From the NCBI GenBank assembly GCA_964495785.1, contig CAZBXL010000005.1, positions 1-64,000 of the forward strand: a DNA stretch of 64,000 nt. The letters are read 5' to 3'. The notes beneath the pieces are model-generated. The model made no database searches. It saw only the letters and a list, made by a program, of their open reading frames with translations, and was not told the DNA's origin. Below are positions 15,857 through 24,900 of this stretch, one piece after another. Position 1 is the first letter of the stretch; each line of letters starts with the position of its first letter. This stretch comes from RFSX01 sp964495785 (GTDB lineage Bacteria > Bacteroidota > Bacteroidia > Chitinophagales > Saprospiraceae). A program made the translations under genes and the position numbers.

Positions 15857-16846
15857 ATGATGAAAGCAATGATTCTCAATCAATTTGGAAGTGAGTCCAA
15901 ATTCGAACTAACAGAAATAGAAAAACCAAAAACCAATAAAAATGAAGTGCTCATTAAAATCGCCGCATCAAGTGTCAATACAGTAGATACTATGATTCGT
16001 AATATGGGAAAGGATCTGCCTTTGTCTCCAGATACGCCAGCGTTGCTAGGTATGGACTTTGCAGGAACGATCGAAGCTATGGGTGATAATGTGACTGGTT
16101 TCAATATAGGGGATGAAGTTTATGGATGTGCTGGAGGATTGGCCAATCTGCCAGGTGCTCTTACAGAATATATTTCTGCAGACCCACAGTTGATCGCTCT
16201 CAAGCCTAAGAATCTGTCTATGCGAGAAGCTGCTGCATTACCATTAGTTGCTATTACAGCTTTAGAAGGATTAGAAAGAGCTGGTATAAAAGAAGGGCAG
16301 AAGGTATTAGTCCACGGTGGATCTGGAGGAGTAGGACATGTTGCTCTTCAATTAGCTAAACACTATGGAGCAGATGTGTATTCTACAGGAGGTGGTGATA
16401 AGCAAATAGCTTTAATAGAAAGTCTTGGGGCAACTGGAATAAATTATAAGAATACCAAAGTGGAAGATTATGTCGAAACGTGTACTGGAGGTCAAGGTTT
16501 TGATATAGTCTATGATTCTGTAGGAGGTGAAAATATGATTAATTCATTCAATGCAGCTAGACTCAATGGACATGTTGTATCCACTGTATCTTTACTTGAG
16601 ATAGACTTGTCGTTAGTGCACTTTAAAGGACTGACTTTGCATGTGGTTTTTATGTTGATACCTATGCTTCATAACTATAAAAGAGCTGAGCACCATAGGA
16701 TTCTGACGGAGATTACTAAGATTGTAGAAGGCGGTAATTTAAAACCTGTATTGGATACCAATCATTATTCACTCACTGATGTCAATGAAGCTTATGCAAG
16801 ATTATTAAGTGGTGACGGTATGGGTAAGGTTGTTGTCGAAAATTAA
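15857..16846 (+). CDS. Zinc-free MDR family quinone/NADP oxidoreductase
   Basis: The 329 residues form a medium-chain dehydrogenase/reductase. The N-terminal GroES-like fold has VLIKIAASSVNTVDTMIRN and LLGMDFAGTIEAMGDNVTGF. The Rossmann domain has VLVHGGSGGVGHVALQLAKH (about 154-173), the NADPH motif of quinone oxidoreductases. Catalytic zinc ligands are absent, which marks the quinone-reductase/enoyl-reductase branch. It probably detoxifies quinones or unsaturated carbonyls with NADPH. ATG 15857 and 15860 are both possible starts. It is the first gene of the run opposite the HxlR gene, and an in-frame stop separates it by 72 bases from the next annotated start. Confidence 0.92.
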   Translation: MMKAMILNQFGSESKFELTEIEKPKTNKNEVLIKIAASSVNTVDTMIRNMGKDLPLSPDTPALLGMDFAGTIEAMGDNVTGFNIGDEVYGCAGGLANLPGALTEYISADPQLIALKPKNLSMREAAALPLVAITALEGLERAGIKEGQKVLVHGGSGGVGHVALQLAKHYGADVYSTGGGDKQIALIESLGATGINYKNTKVEDYVETCTGGQGFDIVYDSVGGENMINSFNAARLNGHVVSTVSLLEIDLSLVHFKGLTLHVVFMLIPMLHNYKRAEHHRILTEITKIVEGGNLKPVLDTNHYSLTDVNEAYARLLSGDGMGKVVVEN

Positions 16847-16918
16847 AAAAATTACGAACTGTCGAATTCATTTGATAAAATAAATAGAGGATTTAATTCA
16901 GTATTCCAGCCGAATGCA

Positions 16919-17812
16919 TTGAGTATCGGATTGGTGATTCCGATTGAAAACTACAGCAATAGTTCTGTGCCACTGATGCTTAATCATGTAGATAGAGTAG
17001 TTGCTGCAGAACAATTAGGTTTCAAGGCCGTGTGGGTCAGAGATGTCCCTACGCATGTACCGACCTTTGGTGATGCAGGTCAGACGTATGATCCATTCAC
17101 ATATCTAGGTTGCTTAGCTGGACGAACTAAACATATAACTCTTGGTGTTGCAAGTATTGCACTACCATTACGTCATCCCTTACATGTAGCAAAGTCTGCA
17201 GCCACTTTGGATCAGCTGAGTGAGGGAAGATTTGTGATGGGTGTTGCATCTGGTGATAGATATGAAGAATATCCCGCCATGAATATCGCTTACCCAACGA
17301 GAGGGCAAGCTTTTCGCGAAGCTTTCAGTTATATCCGCAAAGCACAAGAGGATTTTCCTAAGATGGAAAGTAATAGTTATGGGGAGTTGCAAGGTACAGC
17401 CGATATTTTACCGAAACCTTATGGAGAGAGGATTCCCATGTTAGTTACAGGACATAGCCAGCAAACGACAGCATGGATTGCAGAGCACGGAGATGGATGG
17501 ATGTATTATCCCAGAAATCTCTATATGCAAGAACACAATATCAAAGAATGGAGAGCTCTTATTCCTGATGATTTTCAATTTGATAAACCATTCTTACAGC
17601 CGCTATATGTGGATTTACAAAATGATGATGACTTCGAACCAGTAGGTATTCATCTTGGTATTAGGACTGGAGTTAAGTACCTCGTTGAATATTTAGTTCA
17701 GTTACAGTCTATTGGTGTGAATCATGTAGCCATCAATTTGAGATTTAATAACAATAGTATTGAAGCGACAATGGAGACCTTAGCTGAAAAAGTACTTTTA
17801 CAGTTTCATTAG
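16919..17812 (+). CDS. Luciferase-like (LLM class) flavin-dependent oxidoreductase
   Basis: Residues from SIGLVIPIENY through AEQLGFKAVWVRDVP and LSEGRFVMGVASGDRYEEYP match the LLM subfamily that TIGRFAMs calls BA3436-type. These are F420/FMN-dependent TIM-barrel oxidoreductases of unknown substrate. The only ATG/GTG/TTG start is TTG at 16919. However, the in-frame sequence just upstream (INRGFNSVFQPNAL, from about 16880) is conserved family sequence. The true start is therefore probably a rare codon, with CTG at 16859 or ATA at 16880 as candidates. The upstream frame is closed by the TAA of the quinone-reductase gene. It sits in the HxlR-linked oxidoreductase run. Confidence 0.88.
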   Translation: MSIGLVIPIENYSNSSVPLMLNHVDRVVAAEQLGFKAVWVRDVPTHVPTFGDAGQTYDPFTYLGCLAGRTKHITLGVASIALPLRHPLHVAKSAATLDQLSEGRFVMGVASGDRYEEYPAMNIAYPTRGQAFREAFSYIRKAQEDFPKMESNSYGELQGTADILPKPYGERIPMLVTGHSQQTTAWIAEHGDGWMYYPRNLYMQEHNIKEWRALIPDDFQFDKPFLQPLYVDLQNDDDFEPVGIHLGIRTGVKYLVEYLVQLQSIGVNHVAINLRFNNNSIEATMETLAEKVLLQFH

Positions 17813-17825
17813 TAAATATATAAAT

Positions 17826-18629
17826 ATGAAAAAATCAATTCTCATCACAGGTAGTACCGATGGAATAGGAAAATTAGCAGCTCTAAAGATGGCACGCGAT
17901 GGGCATCAACTCTACCTACATGGTAGAAATTCAGACAAATTGAATAATGTGATTAATGAAATTAAGTCAGCATCTGGTAATCAAAGTGTCAGCGGATTTA
18001 CGGCTGATTTTTCTGAGCTTAATGAAGTAGAGAAAATGTCAGATGAAATAAATGAAAAGATTTCTTCTTTAGATGTATTGATTAATAATGCAGGCGTCTT
18101 CAAATCATCTGAAGCACTTACAGATAAAGGTATAGACATCAGAATTGCTGTAAATTATTTTGCTCCTTATCTTCTGACGAATAGAATTATTGAAAAATTA
18201 AAAGCCAGCTCAGATGCAAGAATTATAAATCTAAGTTCGGCAGCTCAGAGTCCTGTCTCATTGGACTTACTGAGTGGCAATATAGAGGTTTCAGAGCAAG
18301 AAGCGTATGCACAGAGTAAGTTAGCTATTCTAATGTGGAGTTTTTATTTGGCAGACCAAGAAAAAGATATTGTAACAGTAGCACTTAATCCAGGATCACT
18401 ACTGAATACTAAGATGGTTAAGGAAGCTTATGGCAAATTTTGGTCTTCAGCTGATAAGGGTGCAGATATAATTTATGATTTAGCTCTAATCAAAAAATCT
18501 GAAGATATCAATGGACAATATTTTGATAATGATAAAGGTGGATTTGGAATGGCACATCCAGATGCATATAATTCAGAAATTGTGGATAAACTAATAGAAA
18601 AAACTATCGCTACATTGAAGTCTCTATAG
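17826..18629 (+). CDS. Short-chain dehydrogenase/reductase
   Basis: This 267-residue classical SDR has the NAD(P) motif TGSTDGIG at 8-15, NNAG at 87-90, a catalytic Ser at 137/138 (INLSSAAQ) and the Tyr161/Lys165 pair in YAQSK. Arg34 in LHGRN favours NADP. It starts 13 bases after the LLM gene stop and closes the three-gene oxidoreductase set led by the quinone reductase. Joint control by the HxlR regulator is likely. Its substrate, probably a ketone or aldehyde, is not evident. Confidence 0.92.
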   Translation: MKKSILITGSTDGIGKLAALKMARDGHQLYLHGRNSDKLNNVINEIKSASGNQSVSGFTADFSELNEVEKMSDEINEKISSLDVLINNAGVFKSSEALTDKGIDIRIAVNYFAPYLLTNRIIEKLKASSDARIINLSSAAQSPVSLDLLSGNIEVSEQEAYAQSKLAILMWSFYLADQEKDIVTVALNPGSLLNTKMVKEAYGKFWSSADKGADIIYDLALIKKSEDINGQYFDNDKGGFGMAHPDAYNSEIVDKLIEKTIATLKSL

Positions 18630-18741
18630 GGCTTATATCTACTGTTCTTCATTTACGACTGGGTATCTGTGCCTTTTATACATATTTCATAAATTAAGAA
18701 TCTATCAGTTGGTCTGGTACATTGTAGATTAATTGCATTTT

Positions 18742-18759
18742 GTTAACTTTATAGTTAAC
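18742..18759. promoter_or_regulatory. Palindromic operator candidate for RelE/XRE module
   Basis: GTTAAC-TTTATA-GTTAAC contains both a TTAACT/AGTTAA inverted repeat and two copies of the self-complementary hexamer GTTAAC. It ends eight bases before the toxin's GTG start and overlaps a TAACTTTA element like the Bacteroidota -7 box, a good place for autorepression by the XRE antitoxin. Confidence 0.45.
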
Positions 18760-18767
18760 TTAGTGGT

Positions 18768-19112
18768 GTGGAAAATATGCGTGACATAATATTTTATAAG
18801 CAATATTTCACCAAGTTTTTTGCTGAGCAGCCTAAATTTGTAAAAGAGAAAGTTGCGTATGTATTTAAAGTCATCCGAACTGTAGATAAGGTTCCTGAAA
18901 AATTCCTAAAGCATCTAACTGATACGGATGGTCTTTATGAAATTAGAATCGAAGTTAAATCAAATGCTTACAGAATATTTTGTTGTTTTGACAAAGGCAA
19001 ATTAGTTGTTCTCTTCAACGCTTTCCAAAAAAAAGACCAAAAAATAGACAGAAAAGAAATTAGAAAAGCAATAAAATTAAAAGATGAGTACTTCAAAATT
19101 AAAAAAAGGTAA
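18768..19112 (+). CDS. RelE/HigB-like (phage Gp49-type) toxin
   Basis: The 114 residues start at GTG 18768 (an ATG at 18777 is possible). The sequence FYKQYFTKFFAEQPKFVKEK, then FLKHLTDTDGLYEIRIEVKS, NAYRIFCCFDKGKLVVLFNA and FQKKDQKIDRKEI is the Gp49/RelE-like toxin pattern: a short basic protein with 'GLyElR...yRiff....v.Ll.gF.KK..K.p..ei'. It is predicted to cleave mRNA at the ribosome. The gene overlaps the XRE antitoxin gene by 29 bases, in toxin-first order. Confidence 0.9.
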   Translation: MENMRDIIFYKQYFTKFFAEQPKFVKEKVAYVFKVIRTVDKVPEKFLKHLTDTDGLYEIRIEVKSNAYRIFCCFDKGKLVVLFNAFQKKDQKIDRKEIRKAIKLKDEYFKIKKR

Positions 19113-19419
19113 AACTAAAAAACAGAGACTACTTGAAGCCAGTAATGTAGATGAATTATTCGATGTACAATTCGGTAAAATAGGAACAAAAGCAAGAGAT
19201 GAATTTGAAGAAAAGGCTCAGTACTTTGTAATCTCAGAAATGTTAAAAGAAGCAAGAAAGGAAGCAAATTTGACTCAAGAGCAACTTGCAGAAAAAGTTG
19301 GAACTAAGAAAAGCTATATTTCACGACTTGAAAATGGTAAATGTGATATCCAGCTTTCAACTTTATATAGAATATTTGAAACTGGATTAGGTCGTCGAAT
19401 AAATTTGCTAATTGGATAA
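19084..19419 (+). CDS. XRE-family antitoxin
   Basis: This 111-residue protein has a charged N-terminus. An XRE helix-turn-helix at about 50-105 reads MLKEARKEANLTQEQLAEKV, then GTKKSYISRLENGKCDIQLS. It is the partner of the RelE/Gp49-like toxin whose gene it overlaps by 29 bases. It probably binds the palindromic site at 18742-18759. The stop is followed by 214 bases without features before the next gene. Confidence 0.92.
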   Translation: MSTSKLKKGKTKKQRLLEASNVDELFDVQFGKIGTKARDEFEEKAQYFVISEMLKEARKEANLTQEQLAEKVGTKKSYISRLENGKCDIQLSTLYRIFETGLGRRINLLIG

Positions 19420-19633
19420 ATAAAAACCTTCTTACAATATTTTGTTTCATCCCATATTACTTCATTCCTTAGAGAGTTATAATATAATTTTCAATACCCA
19501 GTACCATAATCAATCATCTAATGGATGTGCCTACTTTAGAATATCAATAACTATTCATATTTATATTTTTAACTTTAGTTTTTTAGCTAATTCTTAGGGG
19601 GTTAGCCATTTGAAAAATCAAATGTAAACTATC

Positions 19634-21070
19634 ATGAAAAAATATGATGTCATTGTTATCGGTGCTGGAAGTGGAGGATTAGGTTGTTCAGGAGTCGCTA
19701 ATGAGATTGGACTTAATACCTTACTCATTGAAAAAAACGAAAATCACTTTGGTGGTGACTGTACCAATTTTGGCTGTGTTCCAAGCAAAGCATTGATCCA
19801 TGTCGCTAATGAGTTTCACAGTGCTCAGATGGCGACTCGCTTTGGCTTAGAAACCAAGGGGAAAGCCGATATGAGCAAAGTACTCGATTACATTCACGAA
19901 AAGCAAGAAATCATTAAAGGTGAAGAAGATGGAGATGCTCTTCGTAAGCAAGGTATAGATGTCGTGATAGGAACTGCAAAGTTCTACGATAAGAATACCA
20001 TTCAAGTAGGCGAGGATAAGTATACTGCACGTAAGATTTTTTTATGTACTGGATCTTCTCCTAGAACGATAGATATAGAAGGAATGGATTCCATGCCGAT
20101 ATACACTAATGAGAATATCTTTTTTGACCTGAAGGAATTACCAGATCATTTCATTATCATTGGAGGTGGACCCATAGGTTGTGAGTTGGGTCAAGCATTG
20201 TCGCGATTAGGTAGTAAGGTAACTATTGTCAATAGGGGAGAAAGAATATTAAGAAATGACCCTGAGAGAGTATCTATTATTCTGCAAGAACAATTTGAGA
20301 AAGAAGGTATTCAAGTGCTTAATGATTCTTCAGTAGAGAAGTTTGAGAATGGAAAAGCCTACATATCTACTAAAGGAAAGGATACATATCCTATTACATG
20401 CAATGCCGTTCTACTCGCCATAGGAAGAATTGTCAATACTGAAAGTATGGACTTAGATAAAGGTGGTATCGTGGTGACGGACAAAGGTAAAATTAAAGTC
20501 AATCCCTACTTACAGACAACAAATCCCAAGGTGTATGCCGTAGGTGATTCTGCAGGCACATATATGTTTTCTCATGGTGCCGAGAAGATGGTAAGAATGT
20601 TATGGCGCAATCTTCTTATTCCTGTATTCAAGCAAAAAGATAATATGAGAGACCTCAGTTGGGTGACATTCACTGATCCTCAGATAGCTCATTTTGGTTG
20701 GACTGAAAAACAACTCCAAGAGAATGGAGTAGATTACTACAGGCAAGATCAAAGTCTTGGTCATGACGACAGGGCTATCATACAAGAATATACTTATGGA
20801 CACTTGAGTATTTGGATGGAAAACAAATCTAATATTGGCAATCGAAAAATATTATCTGCTACTCTCATAGCACCTGATGCAGGCGAAATTATACAAGAAC
20901 TTCAGTTAGCTAAGCATGCTCATGTACCTATAAAAAAAATCAATAATAGAGTATATCCCTATCCCGTACAATCACGTATCAATCAAAAAACAATTCGTGG
21001 TGCCATGAATGCTACATTGACTGACTTTAAAAAAAGAATGGCAGCTGTAGCGTTTAAGTTATTTAATTAG
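19634..21070 (+). CDS. FAD/NAD(P) disulfide-oxidoreductase-like protein lacking the C-terminal His/Glu dyad
   Basis: The 478 residues have the dihydrolipoamide dehydrogenase/mercuric reductase fold: FAD motif VIVIGAGSGG (6-15), redox-active Cys43 and Cys48 in GGDCTNFGCVPSKAL, NAD motif IIIGGGPIGCELGQALSRLG, and a second FAD motif VYAVGDSAG. In normal enzymes the C-terminal HPT...E motif supplies the base. Here the place reads YPYPVQSRINQ (441-451), so the catalytic His is Tyr and the Glu is Arg. The substrate is therefore unlikely to be a normal disulfide turned over by the usual route. It stands alone on its transcript. Confidence 0.88.
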   Translation: MKKYDVIVIGAGSGGLGCSGVANEIGLNTLLIEKNENHFGGDCTNFGCVPSKALIHVANEFHSAQMATRFGLETKGKADMSKVLDYIHEKQEIIKGEEDGDALRKQGIDVVIGTAKFYDKNTIQVGEDKYTARKIFLCTGSSPRTIDIEGMDSMPIYTNENIFFDLKELPDHFIIIGGGPIGCELGQALSRLGSKVTIVNRGERILRNDPERVSIILQEQFEKEGIQVLNDSSVEKFENGKAYISTKGKDTYPITCNAVLLAIGRIVNTESMDLDKGGIVVTDKGKIKVNPYLQTTNPKVYAVGDSAGTYMFSHGAEKMVRMLWRNLLIPVFKQKDNMRDLSWVTFTDPQIAHFGWTEKQLQENGVDYYRQDQSLGHDDRAIIQEYTYGHLSIWMENKSNIGNRKILSATLIAPDAGEIIQELQLAKHAHVPIKKINNRVYPYPVQSRINQKTIRGAMNATLTDFKKRMAAVAFKLFN

Positions 21071-21164
21071 ATAAGCACGATTTATAAATACGTCGACTGT
21101 ACACTTTAACATAACTAAGATACTAAGACATCATTTCATATTGTTGTTACTATAAATAGAATAT

Positions 21165-21860
21165 ATGAAATACCTCATCAGTCTCGGCTTGCTTTTGACA
21201 TCTATATTTTCAATATCACAATCTCTTGATATACCATTGATTACCGTAAGAGGTTCGGCTGTACTTTTTGCCAATCCTGATGAAGTATTGATTAACATAC
21301 AAGTTTTTAAAAGTGATGTGAATATGTCGAATGCTCGCGTGGCGTTCGAAAAGCAATCAAAAGATATTATTACTTTTCTTAAGTCTCAAGGTATAGAGCA
21401 GAAACATATTCAGTCTCAGTATCTAACAGCAGGACCTAAGCGTAAAAGAAACTCATCAGATATAGAAAACTATTTTTCTCGACAGAACATCAATGTATGT
21501 ATAAGAGACCTCAGTAAATATGATGATATACTAAATGGATTAATTGACTTAGATGTTTTTGCTATTAATAAAGTTACTTTTCGTACTGATGACATCGTAG
21601 AAAAAAGAGAAGAGGCTCTACGATTAGCGATGCGAGATGCTAAGAAAAAAGCAGAAATGCTTGCCCAAGAAATTGGTCAAACAATAGGCAAAGCAAAATT
21701 GATTAATGAAATTCAGAATCAAAAAACAATTTTTAATGCAGAGACTTATGGAAGAAGTACTGTATCCACAAGCGGCACAAGTGTAGGCAATGTTCAGGGA
21801 TTTGCTCCCGGACAATTAGAGATTAAGTCTATCGTCACAGTGTCTTTTGAGTTGCCTTAA
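21165..21860 (+). CDS. SIMPL (DUF541) domain exported protein
   Basis: The 231 residues start with a signal peptide (KYLISLGLLLTSIFSISQS). A single SIMPL domain follows (ITVRGSAVLFANPDEVLINI through REEALRLAMRDAKKKAEMLA to the C-terminal IVTVSFEL). The family is periplasmic or outer-surface and of unclear biochemical function, and members have been linked to stress tolerance. The length is normal. It is convergent with the giant adhesin gene, with only 43 bases between stops. Confidence 0.88.
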   Translation: MKYLISLGLLLTSIFSISQSLDIPLITVRGSAVLFANPDEVLINIQVFKSDVNMSNARVAFEKQSKDIITFLKSQGIEQKHIQSQYLTAGPKRKRNSSDIENYFSRQNINVCIRDLSKYDDILNGLIDLDVFAINKVTFRTDDIVEKREEALRLAMRDAKKKAEMLAQEIGQTIGKAKLINEIQNQKTIFNAETYGRSTVSTSGTSVGNVQGFAPGQLEIKSIVTVSFELP

Positions 21861-21903
21861 TTATGTCTAAAATCTTATCATTAATAAAAGATATTGTAAG
21901 TGA

Positions 21904-24900
21904 CTATCTCAATACAGTCAGATCACCAGCCAAGCTGATTTTTTCTCCTTCAGCCGTTATTAAGACAGCATAATAGACATATACGCCTTGCTCTACAGAT
22001 ACCTCATTAAAGTTTCCATTCCAGCCTAATGAAGGATCATTAGCTAAGAAGTTCTCGTTCTCAAATACTTTATTACCCCATCTGTCATAGATGCTTAAGC
22101 TTTCTATCAGAGCAATGTCATCGCCATCAGAAAATAATGTAAAGTTTCTTTCTGCAGGATTATTGTTGCTGAGGTGGATGACGTTAGGTATGTAATAGTT
22201 GATTACTCTTTCTAAGATGATTCTTATTTCAGTCTCAGTTGTACATCCGTATATGTCTAAGACGTTAACCTGATAGCTCGTCGTGGTATCTCCAGAGAAT
22301 ATCGGATTCAGACAGTCATAGCATGACAAGAAGACTTCGTCTCGCCACTGTATTTCTTGAATCTCATTGAGAGGTCTATTGACATTAAGATTTAGTTGTG
22401 GGTTTTCTCCTGCATTAATCATGATATCCGATATAGGTTCTACCATTAAAGGAATCAACTCAGGAACCGTAAGTATGGTATCAGAACTACATCCATTATC
22501 ATCTTCTATTTGTATACTGTATTGTCCAGCTGCTGCCAGCGTATTTATCTCATTGAGTTCTGCAATAAGATTATTATCTATTGTAATAGTGTAAGGTGCC
22601 AGTCCTCCTTGTATATTGCTTATCTGTAGTGCAATTGATTCTCCGCAATCAAGATAGTCTATAGAATAATTCTCTAATTGAGGTACATCTAATAATTCAA
22701 TGACATCGAAGCTTTTAGTATTTGTACATCCATTTACATTATATACAATGACTTCATATGTTCCTGACTCCGATAGACTAGTGTTCTCGTCTCCGATGAT
22801 TTCATTAGACGCATTAAGTATTTCTACTTTGTCGTAATTAGATAGAATATTAAGTCTAAGAGGAGCAGATGAGTTGGCACATGATAATTCTATATCAGAC
22901 ACGGAGAAGTCGACTGTCGTATAATCTTCTTCTATCATGAGATCATCTGTAGATGTACAGCCATTTTCAAGAATGAGTTCTATAACATACATTCCTGCTT
23001 CAGACACGGGATCTGATAAGTCGCCTATTCGGTTACCGTTAATGTCATATATGTTACTTTCAAAATAGTCCAGGCTATCTGATATTGCAACCATAACTTC
23101 TGTCATATTGCAAGTTATAGTATCTGCGGTGACCTCAAAGTCAAAATTATCAAGATCAACCTGAGCTGTAATCTCTGCTGATGATATGCATCCATTAGTG
23201 CCTGTCACTTCTATAGTAATAGTTTCAGCAATGTCTGTCATGAAGTTATTTCCTGATCCTATTACTATTCCATTACTATCTTGATAGATGATTGATTCTG
23301 TGGGATGGCTTGCATTGACACTGATAGTTGATTGTGGAAATGCACAATTAATCTCACTTGCTGAAGCCATGAACGTCGGGGGCAATACATCTTGTATGAT
23401 CTCAATCATATCTGAACTAATGCAACCATTATCACCGATAGCAGTCAGCGTGTATGTGCCAGGTGAGGTGATTGATAGGATAGAGTCTCTGCTCGTACCA
23501 TTATGGCTGTCCCACCTTATACTTGTATATGTGTCATTAGTAGTAAAGCTGGCTATCAGCGTATCTATGTTGCAGTCAAGAATAGTATCAGTTATGATAT
23601 CGACAAGAATAGGAATGGTGTCTGTGATCACGGTAATAGAATCTTCGCTTATGCACCCATTGTTACCGATAACTGATAGTGTATAGGTGCCTTCATCTGT
23701 GATGGTAATATTATTGTCAAGCTCATCATACCAATCGCCGGTGTAGAGAACAGATCTGTAATTATCATCTATTATGACATCCTCACTTATAATGGAAGTA
23801 GAACAATCTATGATGTTATCTGCGGGTAACATTAATAATGGTGATATCGTATCTATCTCAACAACAAACTCTGCAGTAGCAACGCAACCTAGGTCAGTTA
23901 TAACTTCTATGCTATAAGTATCGGCATCAGTGACAGTTATGTTGTTTTGATTAGAAAGATTTGTTTCTGTTGTATTACTCCAAGTATAATTGACTATGGG
24001 TTTATCTGATGTTAGAGTTAATTCGACATTTGTTATTTCACAGGTAAGTGTATCGCCAGATATATTGAGAATAGGAATGTCATCAGATGCCTCTATAGTA
24101 AGGCTATCATGAGCTGTGCATCCATTGGCAGCTGTGTATGTATAACTCAGTATCCCTGTTTCTGATACTTGATAGCTGTCACCTACACCTCCAGTGCCGT
24201 TCAGCTGAGTCCAAGTGATATCGTAATTATTAGGATTGTCAGCGGTGACGGTGCTTGTAGGCTCTGTACAGCTAATCAAATCAGCCTGTACGTTGATCGG
24301 TGTAGGAGGGGCCATGTCTGAGGCGATGATGATACTATCAGTCAGTTCACAACCGATAGTGTCTTGTAGTGTAAATAAATATACGCCTGCCGTTGATAAT
24401 GAAAATGAGATGGAATCATTATAGGTGTCTGCTAAGGTGAGCCAGTCTATATTAAAATTAGTGGTGTCGTATTGTATGTCTATACTCGCCCGCGGAATAT
24501 TACAATTTATAATACTGTCTGCTTGAATAGAATAGTCGAATAGAGGAATTGATTCTAATATCTCTATGCTATCGGTATGAGTACATCCGTTATCTGATTC
24601 TATGGTCGCAATATATATTCCTGGCTCAAAAGCAGATATTTCTGAATCTGTTGGTATAGGTATAGACGGTGGATAGTTAACAGGGACTTCCCATATAACA
24701 TTGTTACTTATCGTATCCAGACTGATTGTGACTGATGTTGTATTGCAATCAAGATCTGAAGATTTTGATAATAAAAATTCTGGCGGTGTTATGTTTTCAA
24801 TCACTTCAAAATCAACCCTCTTGTCACATCCAGTATCTTCATCCTCTGAGATGACGTAATATGATCCAGCCATAGATAAGTCAATAGTTTCATCAAAGGA

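Noticed and set aside
23288..23686. 132-residue plus-strand ORF inside the giant repeat gene
   Set aside because: It is antisense to the Ser/Thr/Asp-rich repeats, and its composition mirrors the sense codons. It is a shadow frame.
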